The position numbers and the translations under genes were made by a program. Below are positions 48,099-59,873 of a DNA stretch of 64,000 nt, in pieces; the stretch's first letter is position 1; each line of letters starts with the position of its first letter. The stretch lies in assembly GCF_011386835.1 (NCBI RefSeq), contig NC_088792.1, positions 115,416,421-115,480,420 of the forward strand. The letters run 5' to 3'. This stretch comes from Chrysemys picta bellii. Lineage: Eukaryota; Chordata; Testudines; Emydidae. Under the pieces are notes generated by a model. The model did not search any database, was not told the origin of the DNA, and saw nothing but the letters and a program-made list of their open reading frames with translations.

Positions 48099-48722
48099 TA
48101 GGGCCCTACCAAATTCTTGGCTATGAAAAATGTGTCACAAACAGTGAAATCTGGTCTCCCCCATAAAATTTGGTCTTTTGTGTACTTTTACCCTTACTAT
48201 ACAGATTTCACAAGAGAGACCAGCATTTCTCAAATTGGGGGTCCTGACCCAAAGAGGATTGCAAGCCTATTGTAGGAGGGTCATGGAATTGCCACCCTTA
48301 CTTCTGCTCTGCCTTCAGAGCTGGGTGGCCAGAGAGTGGTGGCTGCCGGCCAGGCACCCAGCTTGGAAGGCAGTGCCGCTGCCAGCATCAGCACAGAGGT
48401 AAGGGTGAGAATACCATGCCATGGCACCCCTACTTCTGCACTGTTGCTGATGGCACTGCTGCCTTCAGAACTGGGTGATCAGAGAGCAGTGGCTGCTGGC
48501 TGGGTGCCCAGCTCTGAAGGCATCTCAGAAGTAAGGATGGCAATACCATGACCCCCCTACAATAGCCTTGCGACCCCCTATGATACTCTTTTGTGTCAGG
48601 ACTCCCACAATTAGAACATCATGAAATTTAAGATTTAAATATCTGAAACTGAAATTCAAGATTTTTAAAATGCAATGACTCTGAAATTCACCAAAATGGA
48701 CTGTGAATTTGGTAGAGCCCTA
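48099..48722. mobile_element. hAT-like non-autonomous element
   Basis: Ends TAGGGCCCTACCAAATTC and GAATTTGGTAGAGCCCTA are inverted. The flanks GCTATAGC (48091-48098) and GCTATAGG (48723-48730) agree at seven of eight bases. Inside, 'cctattgtaggagggtcatg' and its complement, and a repeated 'cttcagarctgggtg' block, show internal duplication. Confidence 0.87.
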
Positions 48723-48730
48723 GCTATAGG

Positions 48731-49178
48731 AGGCTCCCAAGATCAGTATAGGTGGGAGAAGTCAACAGAAACAAAGTATTTTCCTGCATTTGTTTTTACT
48801 TTAACATGCATTTTAACTTATTTAAAATGAGTAAATCAGCACTGGAGTCTCTTGGATCCTAAAGCTGCAGTATCTGCTGAAATTGGCTTTTCCCTTCTAG
48901 CTTCAGTCTCCACTGCGGGATCTTCGCCTTTGAATTCCCCCATGGCTGGGATTGAAGGTACTCTCAATGACTTCTTGAAGAAAGAGCTGTGTTACAGCTT
49001 GGCTGTAAGTAAATTTGCAGTCTATTTTTCAAAAGCAATTTCTCTTTGCTGAGAGACGCTCCCACATGTACTTCAAAGGCTGGAGATGCTGTGGTTTCTG
49101 TGTGGCACCTCTTGCCTTTGAAGCCTTAGAAGTAACTATGGAAGTTGTTCTAAGAAAAAGGAAGCAGTATTTTTTTTA

Positions 49179-49223
<45 letters not shown>

Positions 49224-50835
49224 CTTAAAGCATGGCTAGATTTAAAGTCTGCCTTTTATAGTCACTGATTTCTCTCAGCCCAGGCTGCTGATACAAGTAG
49301 TTAAAAGTTTTCAGCAGAAGCTGAAACCAAATGTTTTGGTTTTAATTGACGTATGGGATTAGAACATTAGGAACTCCATTGCTTTTTAGTTCACTGCAAT
49401 CACATCTATCTGAGAAGCAGAATGAACACTCCACTTCGTTGATCCTGAGAGATAGCAGTGCATACTGGGTGCTGGAGGCACTCCATCCTAGGTCTCCCTT
49501 AGCTGAGGTGTTCCAGTGTCTGGCTTTTTATTGGGGAGTGGGAGAAGAAGACATCTCTGAAAAAAGAAATTATAAGGAAATTCTACAATTTTCCCAGTTT
49601 CCACTGAAGAATAACATACTATGATCAAGTAGCATACCCTCTTCACGCTTACTGTAATCCAATAGAGAGACACATGGAGAGAGTCCCAATTTGATTCTTT
49701 CCTGTTGTTTCCTTGATGCTTAACTTAAATAACTTCAGCCTGAACTTGGCTTTTTCCAAGATTGTTCCCTGGAGGACCTGACAGAGAGTCAGTAGGAAAC
49801 TAGTTCTGCTGGCTGGAGATAATGTACTGTTTCCATGAATTCCAGACCTTCTCTTCCCTAGCACTTTTCCCTCATAAAGCTGCATTCAGAGTGAGACTAC
49901 ACAGCCTTGTTGTGTTTGAGTTTAATAGATGCTAGAAGTTATATTCAGATGGACTGGCTCCCTTTTAAATTGCATTTTGCATTTATGCTGTATGGTACTT
50001 CATTCTTCTATGTAATATACCCTGTTTTACAAATATAGTACAGCACTCACGTTTTTTATCTTCAAATAAAAATCCTTTTAAGAAAGAAAAATGGTTACAA
50101 TGCACAAGTGCTCACTTTTAGTAAGTACATGAAAATGGTTATGTATGAAATCCAGCGAGGTGAGTAGGCTGAGCACTACTTTAAAAATAATATCACCCTA
50201 CTATTGGTGTAAGATGGTAAATTCCATTGCCAGTCCAGGACCTATCCTCATTCCACTCCTCTCTTGAGCAGAAATGGCAAATTGTGTCAAGTGGGGCCAA
50301 ATTATGTTGTAAAAACTAGGAGCTCATTAATATTCATGTTGCTCAAGACCATATTCTGTCTGGCAAGTAGGTTTTTATGGAAAGTGAGTGCTAGTCTGTC
50401 TACGAGAAATAATACTGTTTTAAAAGGTTTTGATTTTAATTGCATCTTTTATCTGGCTACATAGCAGTCTATGGAGGATGCCTTTTCAGTTCTTAAAGTG
50501 AAAAACAGTTCTAAAAAATATCCACTATGGTGAAGCCAGAAGAGACTAATGTTGTTTAGGAATCACACATCAGTTTAAATCCATTATTTATTTTTTGAAC
50601 TAAAGAAAATATATGCCTTGTACACAAAATGTGTTGAGGCTTGGGTTTTTGTTTTTGTTTTTTTAAAAAAGTCTCCTTACTCATTGGACATATTCCGCCT
50701 TCAACCTTTTTGCCTAAACCTCCGCCTGCAATGTAAATGGGATTGAATGGAGCCCAGAGCTCTTAATCTTCACCACCAACCACACACCTCCCCCGCTACC
50801 TCCTTTTTTAATTGTTGTGGAAAATGCCAGTATTA
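48731..50835. other. Unassigned sequence with an AT microsatellite
   Basis: No gene recognised. See the AT repeat at 49182-49221. Confidence 0.45.
49182..49221. repeat. (AT)n microsatellite, about 20 units
   Basis: Uninterrupted alternating AT run of about 40 bp. Confidence 0.95.
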
Positions 50836-50935
50836 TACACTCCATGCATCTGAAGAAGTGAGGTTTTTTACCCACGAAAGCTTATGTCCAAATAAATCCC
50901 TTAGACTTTAAGGTGTCACCGTACTCCTTGTAGAG
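50836..50935 (+). mobile_element. Penelope-like element end, single arm
   Basis: Plus-oriented arm 'cacgaaagcttatgtcc' followed by 'ttagactttaaggtgtcacc' and 'gtactccttg', parallel to the arms at 33030-33096. No inverted partner and no TSD seen. Confidence 0.65.
50846..50887 (+). ncRNA. Hammerhead-ribozyme-like motif with intact core
   Basis: GCAU (50846-50849), CUGAAGA (50850-50856, matching CUGANGA fully), extra A (50857), stem II 50858-50875 (GUG.GGU / ACC.CAC with a bulged A), GAAA (50876-50879), GCUU, AUGU (50884-50887). Helix I pairs GCAU with AUGU (one G-U). The best-preserved catalytic core in the window. Helix III is minimal. Confidence 0.62.
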
Positions 50936-50969
50936 GGGTGAAAACATTATCTCTTCTTATCAGTTTATA

Positions 50970-51700
50970 CCTGTCAGTCAGGTCTGCAACCTGGGTGCCA
51001 TCTTTGACTCCGATCTCTAGATCCTCACTTCCAGGCTATGCCTAAGACTTGCACATCCTTTTTGCATAACAGCTCTAACATATGGCCTTTTCTATGCATC
51101 CACACAGCTAAAATTCTCATCTGCTCACATCTCTATTACTACAACATCCTTTTCTCTGGCCTTGACAAATGCAGTCTTGCCCCATTCGTATCCATTCAGA
51201 ATGCTGCTGCAAAAATCATTCTCCTAGCTCATTGCTTTGACCACATCACTCTTCGCTGCATCCCTTCACTGGCTCCATCTTTATTGTAGCAAGCATAAGC
51301 TACTTTTCTTCACTTTCAAGGCCCTTCATGATTTATCCCCATCCTCCTTGTCGTCTCTGGGTACTGAAAGGTTAGCCTCTGCCTCTGATCGGCCTATGAT
51401 GTCAGCCTCCATTGCCCACTTGTTAAATTTTCAAACAAGCCCCTGCATGTTTTCTGTCATAGTGCCCCTCAGGCTTGGGAGATGCTCCCTGTAAACATCC
51501 TGAAAATGAATTCCTTGTCCTTTTTTCTTTCTTTCTTTTTTTTTTTTAAACCATCCTGAGATCAGACTATATCAGTCTGTCTGAGGCCCTCTGTTGGTTC
51601 TTGTCTTAGACTGGCTCAGAGATCCTATATTTTTTGTTCTGTTTTTTCAGCACCTGGTGGGGTCCTGTTTCTTGGCTTGTGCTCATAGGTGCTAATATAT
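50970..51700 (+). mobile_element. L2-like LINE, RT C-terminus and 3' end
   Basis: Plus-strand blocks in order: LGAIFDSDL-like start (50995), FSGLDKCSLAPFVSIQNAAAKII (about 51155-51220), SLHWLHLYCSKHKLLFFTFKALHDL (about 51260-51335), then a 3' UTR. The 'SGLxK...QNAAA...LHWLP...FKALH' series is the conserved C-terminal region of L2-clade reverse transcriptases. Frameshifts and a stop break it. A T-run lies at 51534-51548. Confidence 0.75.
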
Positions 51701-51981
51701 ATAATAATAGATAACAAAAAAAAGGGGCTCAATTCTCTACTGTGACCTACTTCATTCACAGTGGAGGGGAGGCAGGGAATCAATTGTGGCTTTGATTCTG
51801 AGGCGTCTCACCCTGACGACATGCTCCCTCTGCCAGGGTGGAAAGGGGCTGCTGACACAGGAAGCGGTTAAGCTGCCTCTGCCAGCATTGCACCAGTGTA
51901 GACTTCTCCAACACAGAGGGTATTTTCTAGTGGCTGTTTCTGGTTTGTGCCACACAAAGTGGATGTAGCAGACCAGAGATC

Positions 51982-52096
51982 GGGGCACTGGCACAATTTG
52001 TATAGTGGGGGTGCTGAGAGCCATTGAACCAAACTGTAAAGCCTGTATATGATGGAAACCACTTCAAGCCAGCACCCCTAGTTCCAGCACCAATGC
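51982..52096. mobile_element. Short hAT-like MITE
   Basis: The left end 'ggcactggcac' and the complement of the right end 'ggtgctggaac' are inverted. The interior 'tatagtgggggtgctgagag' and 'ttgaaccaaactgtaaa' I recognise as a common turtle repeat. TSD not resolved. Confidence 0.5.
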
Positions 52097-53597
52097 CGGA
52101 GATTCTGCCAAAAGGGCCCTTCTATGTTTCTTGGAAATGGAGGTCCTCTGCCCAAGTGGTGGTACCTGGTGTTGGTCTATCTAATCTGTCTTGGTTGGCT
52201 GGCATTTATACTGCCCTCATCACCAAAGTATTGGAGCAGACATCATGCCTTCACAATGCAGGAGAAGGCAAAATACCTCTTTTGGCACTGTGTACAGCAT
52301 GTTTACCTGTGGTAGTTTCTATATTGGAGTAGGTGTAGTGTGCACCCACTGCAGCCCTACCTTTTCGTGCTAACTGGCAGAGCCAATCAAAAATCAGAAT
52401 TTCCATCCCGAGGGATGGAAGCCCTGAACGGTTTTCTGCACCTTCCCTTCTTGGAGCACAAGCAGCCAAATAATGGCTGCTTCCTTTGTTTCTGGAATGC
52501 TCATTCAAGGCAGTCCTAATTTTGTTCAAAGCCTCCTGAATGAAGCAGTAGAAACCCATATTTTTGCATAGGTTCAACATAGCTGCTTCCCACAGGTGCT
52601 GTTATAGCTTTATTTAAAAAAATGTCTCTACCCCTGAAGGATGGCTAGGCTGCCTTCACAGCAAATCAGTGTGTTGCTTTCTTATTTTGTTATGTAACTA
52701 GATAGACTGCAATAATATAGCACCCAGGGTACCACCCACGATCATCTTGATAGTGTTAATTTCAGATCTAGAGTTTTACTACTTCAGCACTTTTCACTTT
52801 TATCTCAGTTTACCTGCAACAGAAACAGATGCTTGATATTATAACCTGTACATAACATATTTGCCATTGTTACCTATAGTAAATATTTAAAACAGTTTGA
52901 AGAACACCAGCTTGCATCTTCTACAGATAAATTACCTCATAAATATTTTAGGCTCGCTTAGCAATGGCAGTGTAGCTTTTATGAATCTGTAGTTCTTGTA
53001 TATTTCAGATATTGCCTTATATATATTCTTCATAAATATAACAACATATATAGTTATTTAACATGGGCCCTTTTAAAAGTGTGACATGTTAGTTTAATGG
53101 CCATAGATTTCTGCAGTTTTTGGACAAACAAAGCATCTTCTGTTTTGGGTTGTTTGACAGCAATTTCTTTTCCTTGTGTTTACAAGACTCCAAACCAGGG
53201 GAATCTCTTTGCAGACTTTGATCTTTATCTTTCCCTTCCATAGTTGGGTATGAAGGGGATGAAAGCAGTGCAAGTACTAGCCACTAGTTGCTATTGCAAT
53301 ATAAATGTTAAACAAAAGATACTGGCCAAACATAGCTAGTATTTCTCCAGCATCATTCCATGCTACATGCATTATGGATCACATTATACTTCCTTAACTC
53401 CACAGAACTCCCTCTGAAGTCAATGGATACTTTTGCCTAAGTAACAAATGAATAAGAGCATCAGGATTTGGTCCTGTATTATTATATCTTCTCTCTGGTA
53501 AATTTATAATGTGCCATCCTGATGAGCCTTCTGCTGTGTCCTACAGAAGATCCAAGTTTCGAGAAGAGAATTAGTACTGGTACATGATTTATTTGTT
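52097..53597. other. Unassigned sequence
   Basis: Open frames at 52024-52332 (+) and 52251-52580 (-) overlap on opposite strands without known motifs. No gene recognised. Confidence 0.45.
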
Positions 53598-53605
53598 CTG
53601 TAGAG

Positions 53606-53943
53606 CAGGGGTTCTAACCTTTTTCTTTCTGAGGCCCCCCAACATGCTATACAAACTCCATGGCCCACCTGTGTCACAACAACTGTTTTTCTGCATATAA
53701 AAGCCAGGGTGGGCATTAGGGAATAGCAAGCAAGGCAATTGCCTGACGCCCCACGCCACAGGGGGCCCCAAAAGCTAAGTTGCTGAGGCTTTGGCTTCAG
53801 CTCTGGATGGTGGGGCTCAGAGCCCAGGGCTTCAGCTTTCTGTCCTGGGCCCCAGTGAGTCTAATACTGGCCCTGCTTGGCGGACCCCCTAAAACCTGCT
53901 TGCGGCCCCTCCCGGGGGGCCTGCCCCTGGTTGAGAACCACTG
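53606..53943. mobile_element. hAT non-autonomous element (338 bp)
   Basis: Perfect 8-bp TSD CTGTAGAG (53598-53605 and 53944-53951). Ends are CAGGGGTTCTAACC and GGTTGAGAACCACTG, the CAGNGGTTCTC type end of hAT/Charlie-like elements. Confidence 0.92.
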
Positions 53944-53951
53944 CTGTAGAG

Positions 53952-55408
53952 GAAGTAGTGCCGCTGCATTGTCCTCCCAGTTATTTGGGCCAGTCATTTT
54001 AAAAAGCAGACTAAATAATAGAATAAGATTTAGGCATTATAATTATTTCAGCGGAGACTGGGTTAAGGTTTTGTTCATTTAAAAACAAACAAACAAGCAT
54101 TTCTTGTTTTTGCCCAGTGTCACGTCCAAACTCAAACCAGCAGAGAGTAAAGCAAGAACTTGGTTCTCAAACTGAATGCATGAATTTTACAGCACACTAA
54201 TCTCTCTAAACGAATAGGTCACCATAAAAAAGTTTCATTTGTCTATAGTTACTAGGCAGTTGAATTACCACAGTTATCCCCTGTACTTATAGTTGAAGAT
54301 ATCTGGGGTAACTGTGTGGTAACTGTTGGCAAACATTGAGTTCTAATGGCTCTTCCTTTACTCTCAACAAAAAAATTCAGCAAAGCAATTCTGTGTGCTT
54401 AAAAATTTAGTCTTGGGGAGACACGCAAGAGGATCTAACAGAATTCTAGATTCAGCGTTTCCTCTAGCTCTGCGATTTCTGGTGTTCAGAACATATCGCT
54501 ATGACATATAGTACCCAATGGAGGCTTCCTACAGGCTCAGAAGTAATTGTACTGACCTTCTATAAATCAGTTTCCTGCCGATTGCTCATAATTAGAATAG
54601 CTCTACATTTTCAAAAAGGATTTAGTATGATGGTGACTTTTTTCTATTTCAAACTTTTAATTAATCAACCCTTTACATGATTAATTAGACATGCTGAATT
54701 TCCAGTGATGTGTAGTGTTTCATGCCTATTCACTCTTTTGTTACTCAGCACGTTTCTGTAAGCTGAAAGAGGATGTTACCACAGCGCATGGTTCATAATA
54801 AAATTCAAATTAAATAATCACCTCATTTATAGATTAAAACTCAGGTTCAACAACTATACAAAGAGCTTTGCTTCACTGAAAATCTTCAGACATCTACCCA
54901 CTCTCACTCATTTTCTGCCTGAACTTACAGCTCTCTCATAACATAATTTAGATTTAATTCAAATTGAGGTTTAAATTGACTGTTTGTATTATCTCAGCCT
55001 GGAGCAACTTATACTAATTCCTAGAACATGATATCATTGTGGATGAATTGGTATTGCATACAGTGTATTAAATCATTCCTACCTGAGGACATTGAATAAT
55101 TTCAAGGAAGGGACTTTCACAATTCCTGGAACTGCTTGGACATCTGACTTGTAAAATCAGTTTTTTTGCTTTTATAGATTCTAATTTTGGTAACACTCTT
55201 GAAAGATCATTTTTGTTCATATCAAAGGTGGATATATGAAAGTTAGCATTGTACTCATTAGACTTCTGATATTTACTTTAGTCATGTAAAGTAAATAGCA
55301 TAGATATTAAGCTGGATAGGTGTTAGTACAGTAATTCACTTCTTGGTCTGAAAGGGAATGTGACATTTGAGGGACCAAGCAGATGGAAAAATATAGACTC
55401 TTCAGTAG
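53952..55408. other. Unassigned sequence
   Basis: AT-rich, no gene or repeat boundary recognised. Confidence 0.5.
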
Positions 55409-55685
55409 AGACGTCTAAACTGCAGCCAGACATGTGACTTGCAGCTCATGTAGGCATACCCACACTAGCTTTACTGTAACTAGCTCACTAAAAGTAGCAG
55501 TGAGAAAAGGCTGATTCAGGCTTTGGCGTGGGTTGCCAAGCAAGTCTCTACGCAGGCGGTCAGACAGGCTGGTACAACCCACACCACAGTGTACTGCAAT
55601 TTTTAGCAAGCTAACTAGAGTACAGCTGGTGCAGGTACAGCTACATGTGCAGTAAATCACACTCCTGGCTGCAGTGTAGAAGTCT
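55409..55685. mobile_element. MITE-like element with inverted ends
   Basis: Left AGACGTCTAAACTGCAGCCAG against the complement of the right end AGACTTCTACACTGCAGCCAG, 19 of 21 matching. No coding sequence. TSD unclear, so the superfamily is open. Confidence 0.6.
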
Positions 55686-56989
55686 GCTAGGAGTTGCCCA
55701 AAGTTACACCAGCAGTTGAACTCTGGGCCACCTCACTTCCCCCTCCCAGCCTAAACAGATGTGCCTCCAATGTGAGGAAGGATCAGGAGAGGAAGACTTG
55801 GAGCTCTCGACTGATTTATTCCACACGGGGATTTCCCTGTGGAAGGGGAAAATTTCAACTGTCCAATTAAGGCAGCTTTCCAGACAGATTCCAGAATGAG
55901 GATTTAGCATAATGTGTTGATACCAACAGAGCATAATCTTGAATGTGAAATTTGGTCCGTTACCCAATAAATAGTCTAAAAACTTAAACTGATAAAGTGT
56001 CTGCAAACTAGTGGAGTGGATCACCTGGTAAGAGCGAAAAGAAATTTTTCATTCAGCAAGCTTTCTCCTCTTCCTCCCTGTTTTCTTGAGGTTTTTACAG
56101 TGCAAGGCTTATAACCTGGGAACGAGAAACCAAATGCATTTACACTAGCAGATAAACAGACCCACCCTTTTACTCTAACAACTGAGTGTGTAATTCTGCC
56201 TTCTCTGAGACCTTTCTCTGTATCTGTTTTTATAGTTCTTCATATTGTCTCTGAGAGCTCAGTTGCACAGTCAGTCACCAAACCTGCTTCTGCGCTGTAT
56301 ACCTGAAAAGAATAATCAAGGCGTAATTGTCTATTTGCTTTCCAGCAAGCAGGCACGTTGTACCTTGTTACATGTTTAATTTCTTATCAGCTTGACCGCA
56401 CAGTACAGTAATAGAGATCCCAAGTCAGCACAGTGTCCAAGTAGTGCTTTAGTCCTATTGACTTTAATGTTAAGTTGTAGTGAAGTCAATGTTAAAGTTA
56501 TGTATGTGCATTGGTGAATATGAATGGTTTGCTAAATAATGGACTAAAATCAGACCAAATATATCAAAGATGAATAATTTTCCCTTTACCGTAATTTGGA
56601 AGGATTTTGTTTTGTTGAAAATAATTACATTACTTTGCCTAGATTTTTGTATATTCTGCAGATGCGTCTCCTTTTCTTGTATCCAGTTCATTACAGAAGA
56701 GTGCAAAGAGTTATTGTGGATTCTATATGCTTTGCAGAGAAAAAAGATTGATTTTATTCAACATGTTGCAAAGGATTCTGTCTTCCTGATATATTGAAAA
56801 TGTAATCTTGCCTGGCAATTAAGGCATATGAAGGTCTGACTGATGAGTATACTAGGTAATAGGTATAATGAGACAGAGCCCATTTTAGTTTACCCGATTC
56901 TCGTGCATTTTCTGGTACTCTAAAATTGTTTATCTTAGTTGTCATTTGTTAAGAATAGCTTCTGTTTTACCTACAGATAATTACACAGT
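55686..56989. other. Unassigned sequence
   Basis: No gene or repeat recognised. Confidence 0.5.
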
Positions 56990-57245
56990 ACAGAGTTAAT
57001 GGCAACGTGGTCAGATGGAATGAGCATAGGACTAGGAGCTAAATTCTGCCAATGTGATGCATGGTGTTGGGGAAAATCATTCAATACTCACCTCAAACTC
57101 TCAATTTCCCTATTTCTTAAATGGGAATATGATTACTCTCCTACTTTGCAGGGGTGTTGTGTGGATTAATTAGTTAACATGTTTTGTAAAACACTATATA
57201 AACGTTAGGTATATAAATATTGAAAATTATTAATATTTTTTAACT
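56990..57245 (+). mobile_element. MIR SINE
   Basis: Order matches MIR: a tRNA-like head ('gtggtcagatggaatgagca'), the core 'caatttccctatttcttaaa', 'tgggaatatgattactctcc', then 'aggggtgttgtgtggattaa' and 'aaaacactatataaacg'. Nearly full length, diverged. Confidence 0.85.
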
Positions 57246-57389
57246 GGAGAATTATAATTTTACTCCATTCAGATCTTTAACTGATAATCCATTAGTTTGG
57301 AAAGAACATTCTTTATCTACTTAAATTGCTCCCTTCACCATAATGCATGAGTGAATTTATCCTCACAGAACAACTGTTTGGAAGTGATG

Positions 57390-57488
57390 TATAGATTTTT
57401 AAGGCCAGAAGGGACTATTATGATGATCTAGCCTAGTCTGTTGTATAATGAAAACCAAAGAATTTCACCCAGTAATTTCTGTATCAAA
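57390..57488. mobile_element. CR1-like LINE 3' trace
   Basis: 'ttaaggccagaagggactat' to 'gatctagcctagtctgttgt' and 'aatttcacccagtaatttct' is a familiar old CR1-type tail. Short and diverged. Confidence 0.5.
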
Positions 57489-57499
57489 TTTGTATTTTA

Positions 57500-57775
57500 T
57501 CTGCTTTTTTATAGATGAAGAACTTAGATACAAAAGAGAATTAGGCCCTGATTCTAGAAATACTTAAGCACACTTAAGTGAACTTAACTAGCACGAGTAA
57601 AGTTACAATTGTACTTCAGTGTCTGCAATGTTACTCATGTGAATTAAGTTTCCTTCATGCTCAAGCACTTGCCAAGTGAGTGTCTTAAGTGGCTTGCCCA
57701 AAGTCACACAGGAAGTCTGTAACAAAGCCATGAATACTGAGTCACAGTCCAATGCTTTAACCATCCTCCTTTTCA
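57500..57775 (-). mobile_element. MIR SINE, minus orientation, split
   Basis: The left part 'atagatgaagaacttagata' and the right part 'cttgcccaaagtcacacagg' to 'atgctttaaccat' are neighbouring pieces of antisense MIR. About 150 bp of other sequence (near 57540-57690, 'ggccctgattctagaaatac' onward) lies between them. Confidence 0.6.
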
Positions 57776-57890
57776 GGTGATAAAATAACTTGGGTTTATC
57801 TTTGGTTTACAATTCTCCTCAGGCTCTGAGAGTGAATATGTTGTTGTGCAGTCATACAGCTTTTGCTTTCATTCTGCTGAAGAAACAGTT

Positions 57891-57932
57891 ATTCCTGTTA
57901 ACGTGTTTCTTCGAGATGTGATGCAGATGTGT
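57891..57932 (+). repeat. DIRS terminal-repeat unit, copy 1
   Basis: 'tttcttcgagatgtgatgca' to 'gtgtattccacttaggtg'. It recurs inverted at 58137-58178 and direct at 58494-58540, as expected for terminal repeats plus the internal complementary region of DIRS. Confidence 0.7.
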
Positions 57933-58184
57933 ATTCCACTTAGGTGTATGTGCACCCAGTGCACCAGAGCCAGAGAAATTTGCCTAGCAGTACCCATAGA
58001 GAGGCAGTGCTCATGCCTTGTGGCCATAGCCCCTCCCCTGGACACATGAGGTGGCAACATCCTGACCCTCCTTCAGTTCTTTTGCACCAAACGCCTGGAA
58101 ACAAGACTCCGGTGCAGAGGGGATGGAGGGTGGGTTGTGGAATACATGTCTGCATCACATCTTGAAGAACCACAGTTACAGTAA

Positions 58185-58488
58185 GGGCACATCTTCACTA
58201 CCCGCCGGATCGGCGGGTAGCAATCGATCTATTGGGGATCAACTTATCGCGTCTAGTGAAGACACGATAAAATCGATCCCTGATCACTCTGCCATCGACT
58301 CCGGAAATCCACCATGGCAAGAGGCGGAAGCGGAGTCGACAGCGGCACGGCAGCAGTCGACTTGCCGCCGTCCTCACAGCCAGGTAAGTTGACCTAAAAT
58401 ACGCAACTTCAGCTATGCTAATCACGTAGCTGAAGTTGTGTATCTTAGGTTGACCCCTCCCCACCCAGGTAGTGTAGACCTAGCTGAG
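58185..58488. mobile_element. Harbinger-type MITE nested in the DIRS element
   Basis: Flanked by TAA (58182-58184 and 58489-58491). Ends are GGGCACATCTTCACTACC and, in complement, GCTAGGTCTACACTACC. Like the MITE at 12326 it has a 'cgactccgg ... cggagtcgac' hairpin and an 'acttcagctatgc ... gtagctgaagt' hairpin, plus 'cccgccggatcggcggg'. Same family architecture, different sequence. Confidence 0.83.
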
Positions 58489-58529
58489 TAACTATTTCTT
58501 CTTCTTCAAGTAGATGCAACTGTATATTC

Positions 58530-59789
58530 CACTTAAGTGACCCACAAGCAGTGCACACCAGGAGGCAGCTCGGCATCTGCCTAAACAAAGACTGAAGGAC
58601 TGCTCCACCAAAGCCTGCCACCACCTTGGAAGATGTGGTTAAGGCATAATGGTTTGTGAACATTTGTATCGGCAACCACATAGCAGCCCTGCAAATGTCC
58701 AATATAGAAATGTCATCAAGGAACACTTTGGACTTTGCTTGTGTCCTTGTAGAATGAGTTTGCACCCACTGAGGGGGCATAGCAGAGGCCATTTCATATG
58801 CCATCTTAATGCAGTGTGTTTATCCATTTGGAGATCATCTGCAAAGAGACCACTTGACCCTTCATGCAATATGCATATAACACAAACAAATGAGACAAAG
58901 CACAAAATGGTTTAGTCCTGTCCAGACAGAAGGCTAGACATCACCTGACATCTAAATGTGGAGACGTTGCTCCTCCAGAGATGAATGAAGCTTGGGAAAG
59001 AACACAGGTAAATTTACCACCTGGCTCACATGAAACTGAGAAACCACCTTAAACAAAAATGTTAGATGCAGTCGTAAAGTCGCTTTGTCTTTGGAGAATT
59101 GTGTATAAGGTGGATCTGCCATCAGAGTCTGCAACTCTCACATTCCCCTGGAAGATGTTAACACTACCAGGAATGCAGTTTTCTGACCCTAAAGTGAAAG
59201 GGAGAAGATGCCAGGGCTCAAATAGAGGTCTCATTAAGGCTGCTAGGACTGAGTTAAGGTCCCACAGAGGAACAAGTTCTCGGACCAGAGGATGTATATG
59301 AAGGAACCCTTTAAAGAATCTGGCTACCATGGCATTGGAGAAGACTGATCTTCCCTGAATGTGGGGGGATGAAATGCTGGTATCACTGCCAGATGCATTT
59401 TCAATGAACTAAACACAAGCCCCCGTGACTGAAGGTGTAGCAGGTACTACAAAATGTCTTGGATAGAGGCCAGGCTGGATTCTGTGGGCCAGTGGGCACA
59501 TCAGATATCCCTTCTGTTTCGCTAAATAGGCCATAGTGGTGGAGGGTTTTCTACTGTTAAGGAAGACTTGCTGGACAGCCACCGAACACAGCTCTTCCTT
59601 CTCATTCAGCCATGCCGTGAGATTCAGGGAGCTGAATGTGGGATGCGAGGTGCGGCCTTGGTTCTGCATGAGTAAGTCGGGATGGGGAGGAAGCAGTACG
59701 GGAATCAGAATAGGCCATGTGAGAAGGTCGGAGAACTGGCACTGCATTGGCCCTGCTGGGGCAATGAGAATGAGTTTGGGTTGTTCCAC
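58530..59789 (-). pseudogene. DIRS tyrosine recombinase (YR)
   Basis: Integrates the circular DNA copy. The minus-strand N-terminal block (59789-59409) holds LTAWLNEKEELC and SRKPSTTMAYLAKQK, like the core-binding domain. The middle (59330-58952) holds VRELVPLWDLNSVLAAL, LQTLMADPPYTQFSKDK and ATLRLHLTFL in shifting frames. The C-terminal block (58804-58530) holds THSTRTQAKSK (the H-x-x-R catalytic pair), ILDICRAAMW and FTNHYAL with the nucleophile Tyr, then VVAGFGGAVLQSLF. Catalytic residues of the last block are preserved, but at least three frame changes break the gene. Confidence 0.82.
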
Positions 59790-59873
59790 CTTGAGCTTGA
59801 GGATGATCTGAGGAATGATTTGGCTATAGGGAAGGCATTCAGGAGAGCCAACTGCCAGCTGAACTGGAAAGCT

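Noticed and set aside
57846..58173. Overlapping small open frames on both strands near 58 kb
   Set aside because: This is DIRS terminal-repeat sequence, which is palindromic and so open on both strands.
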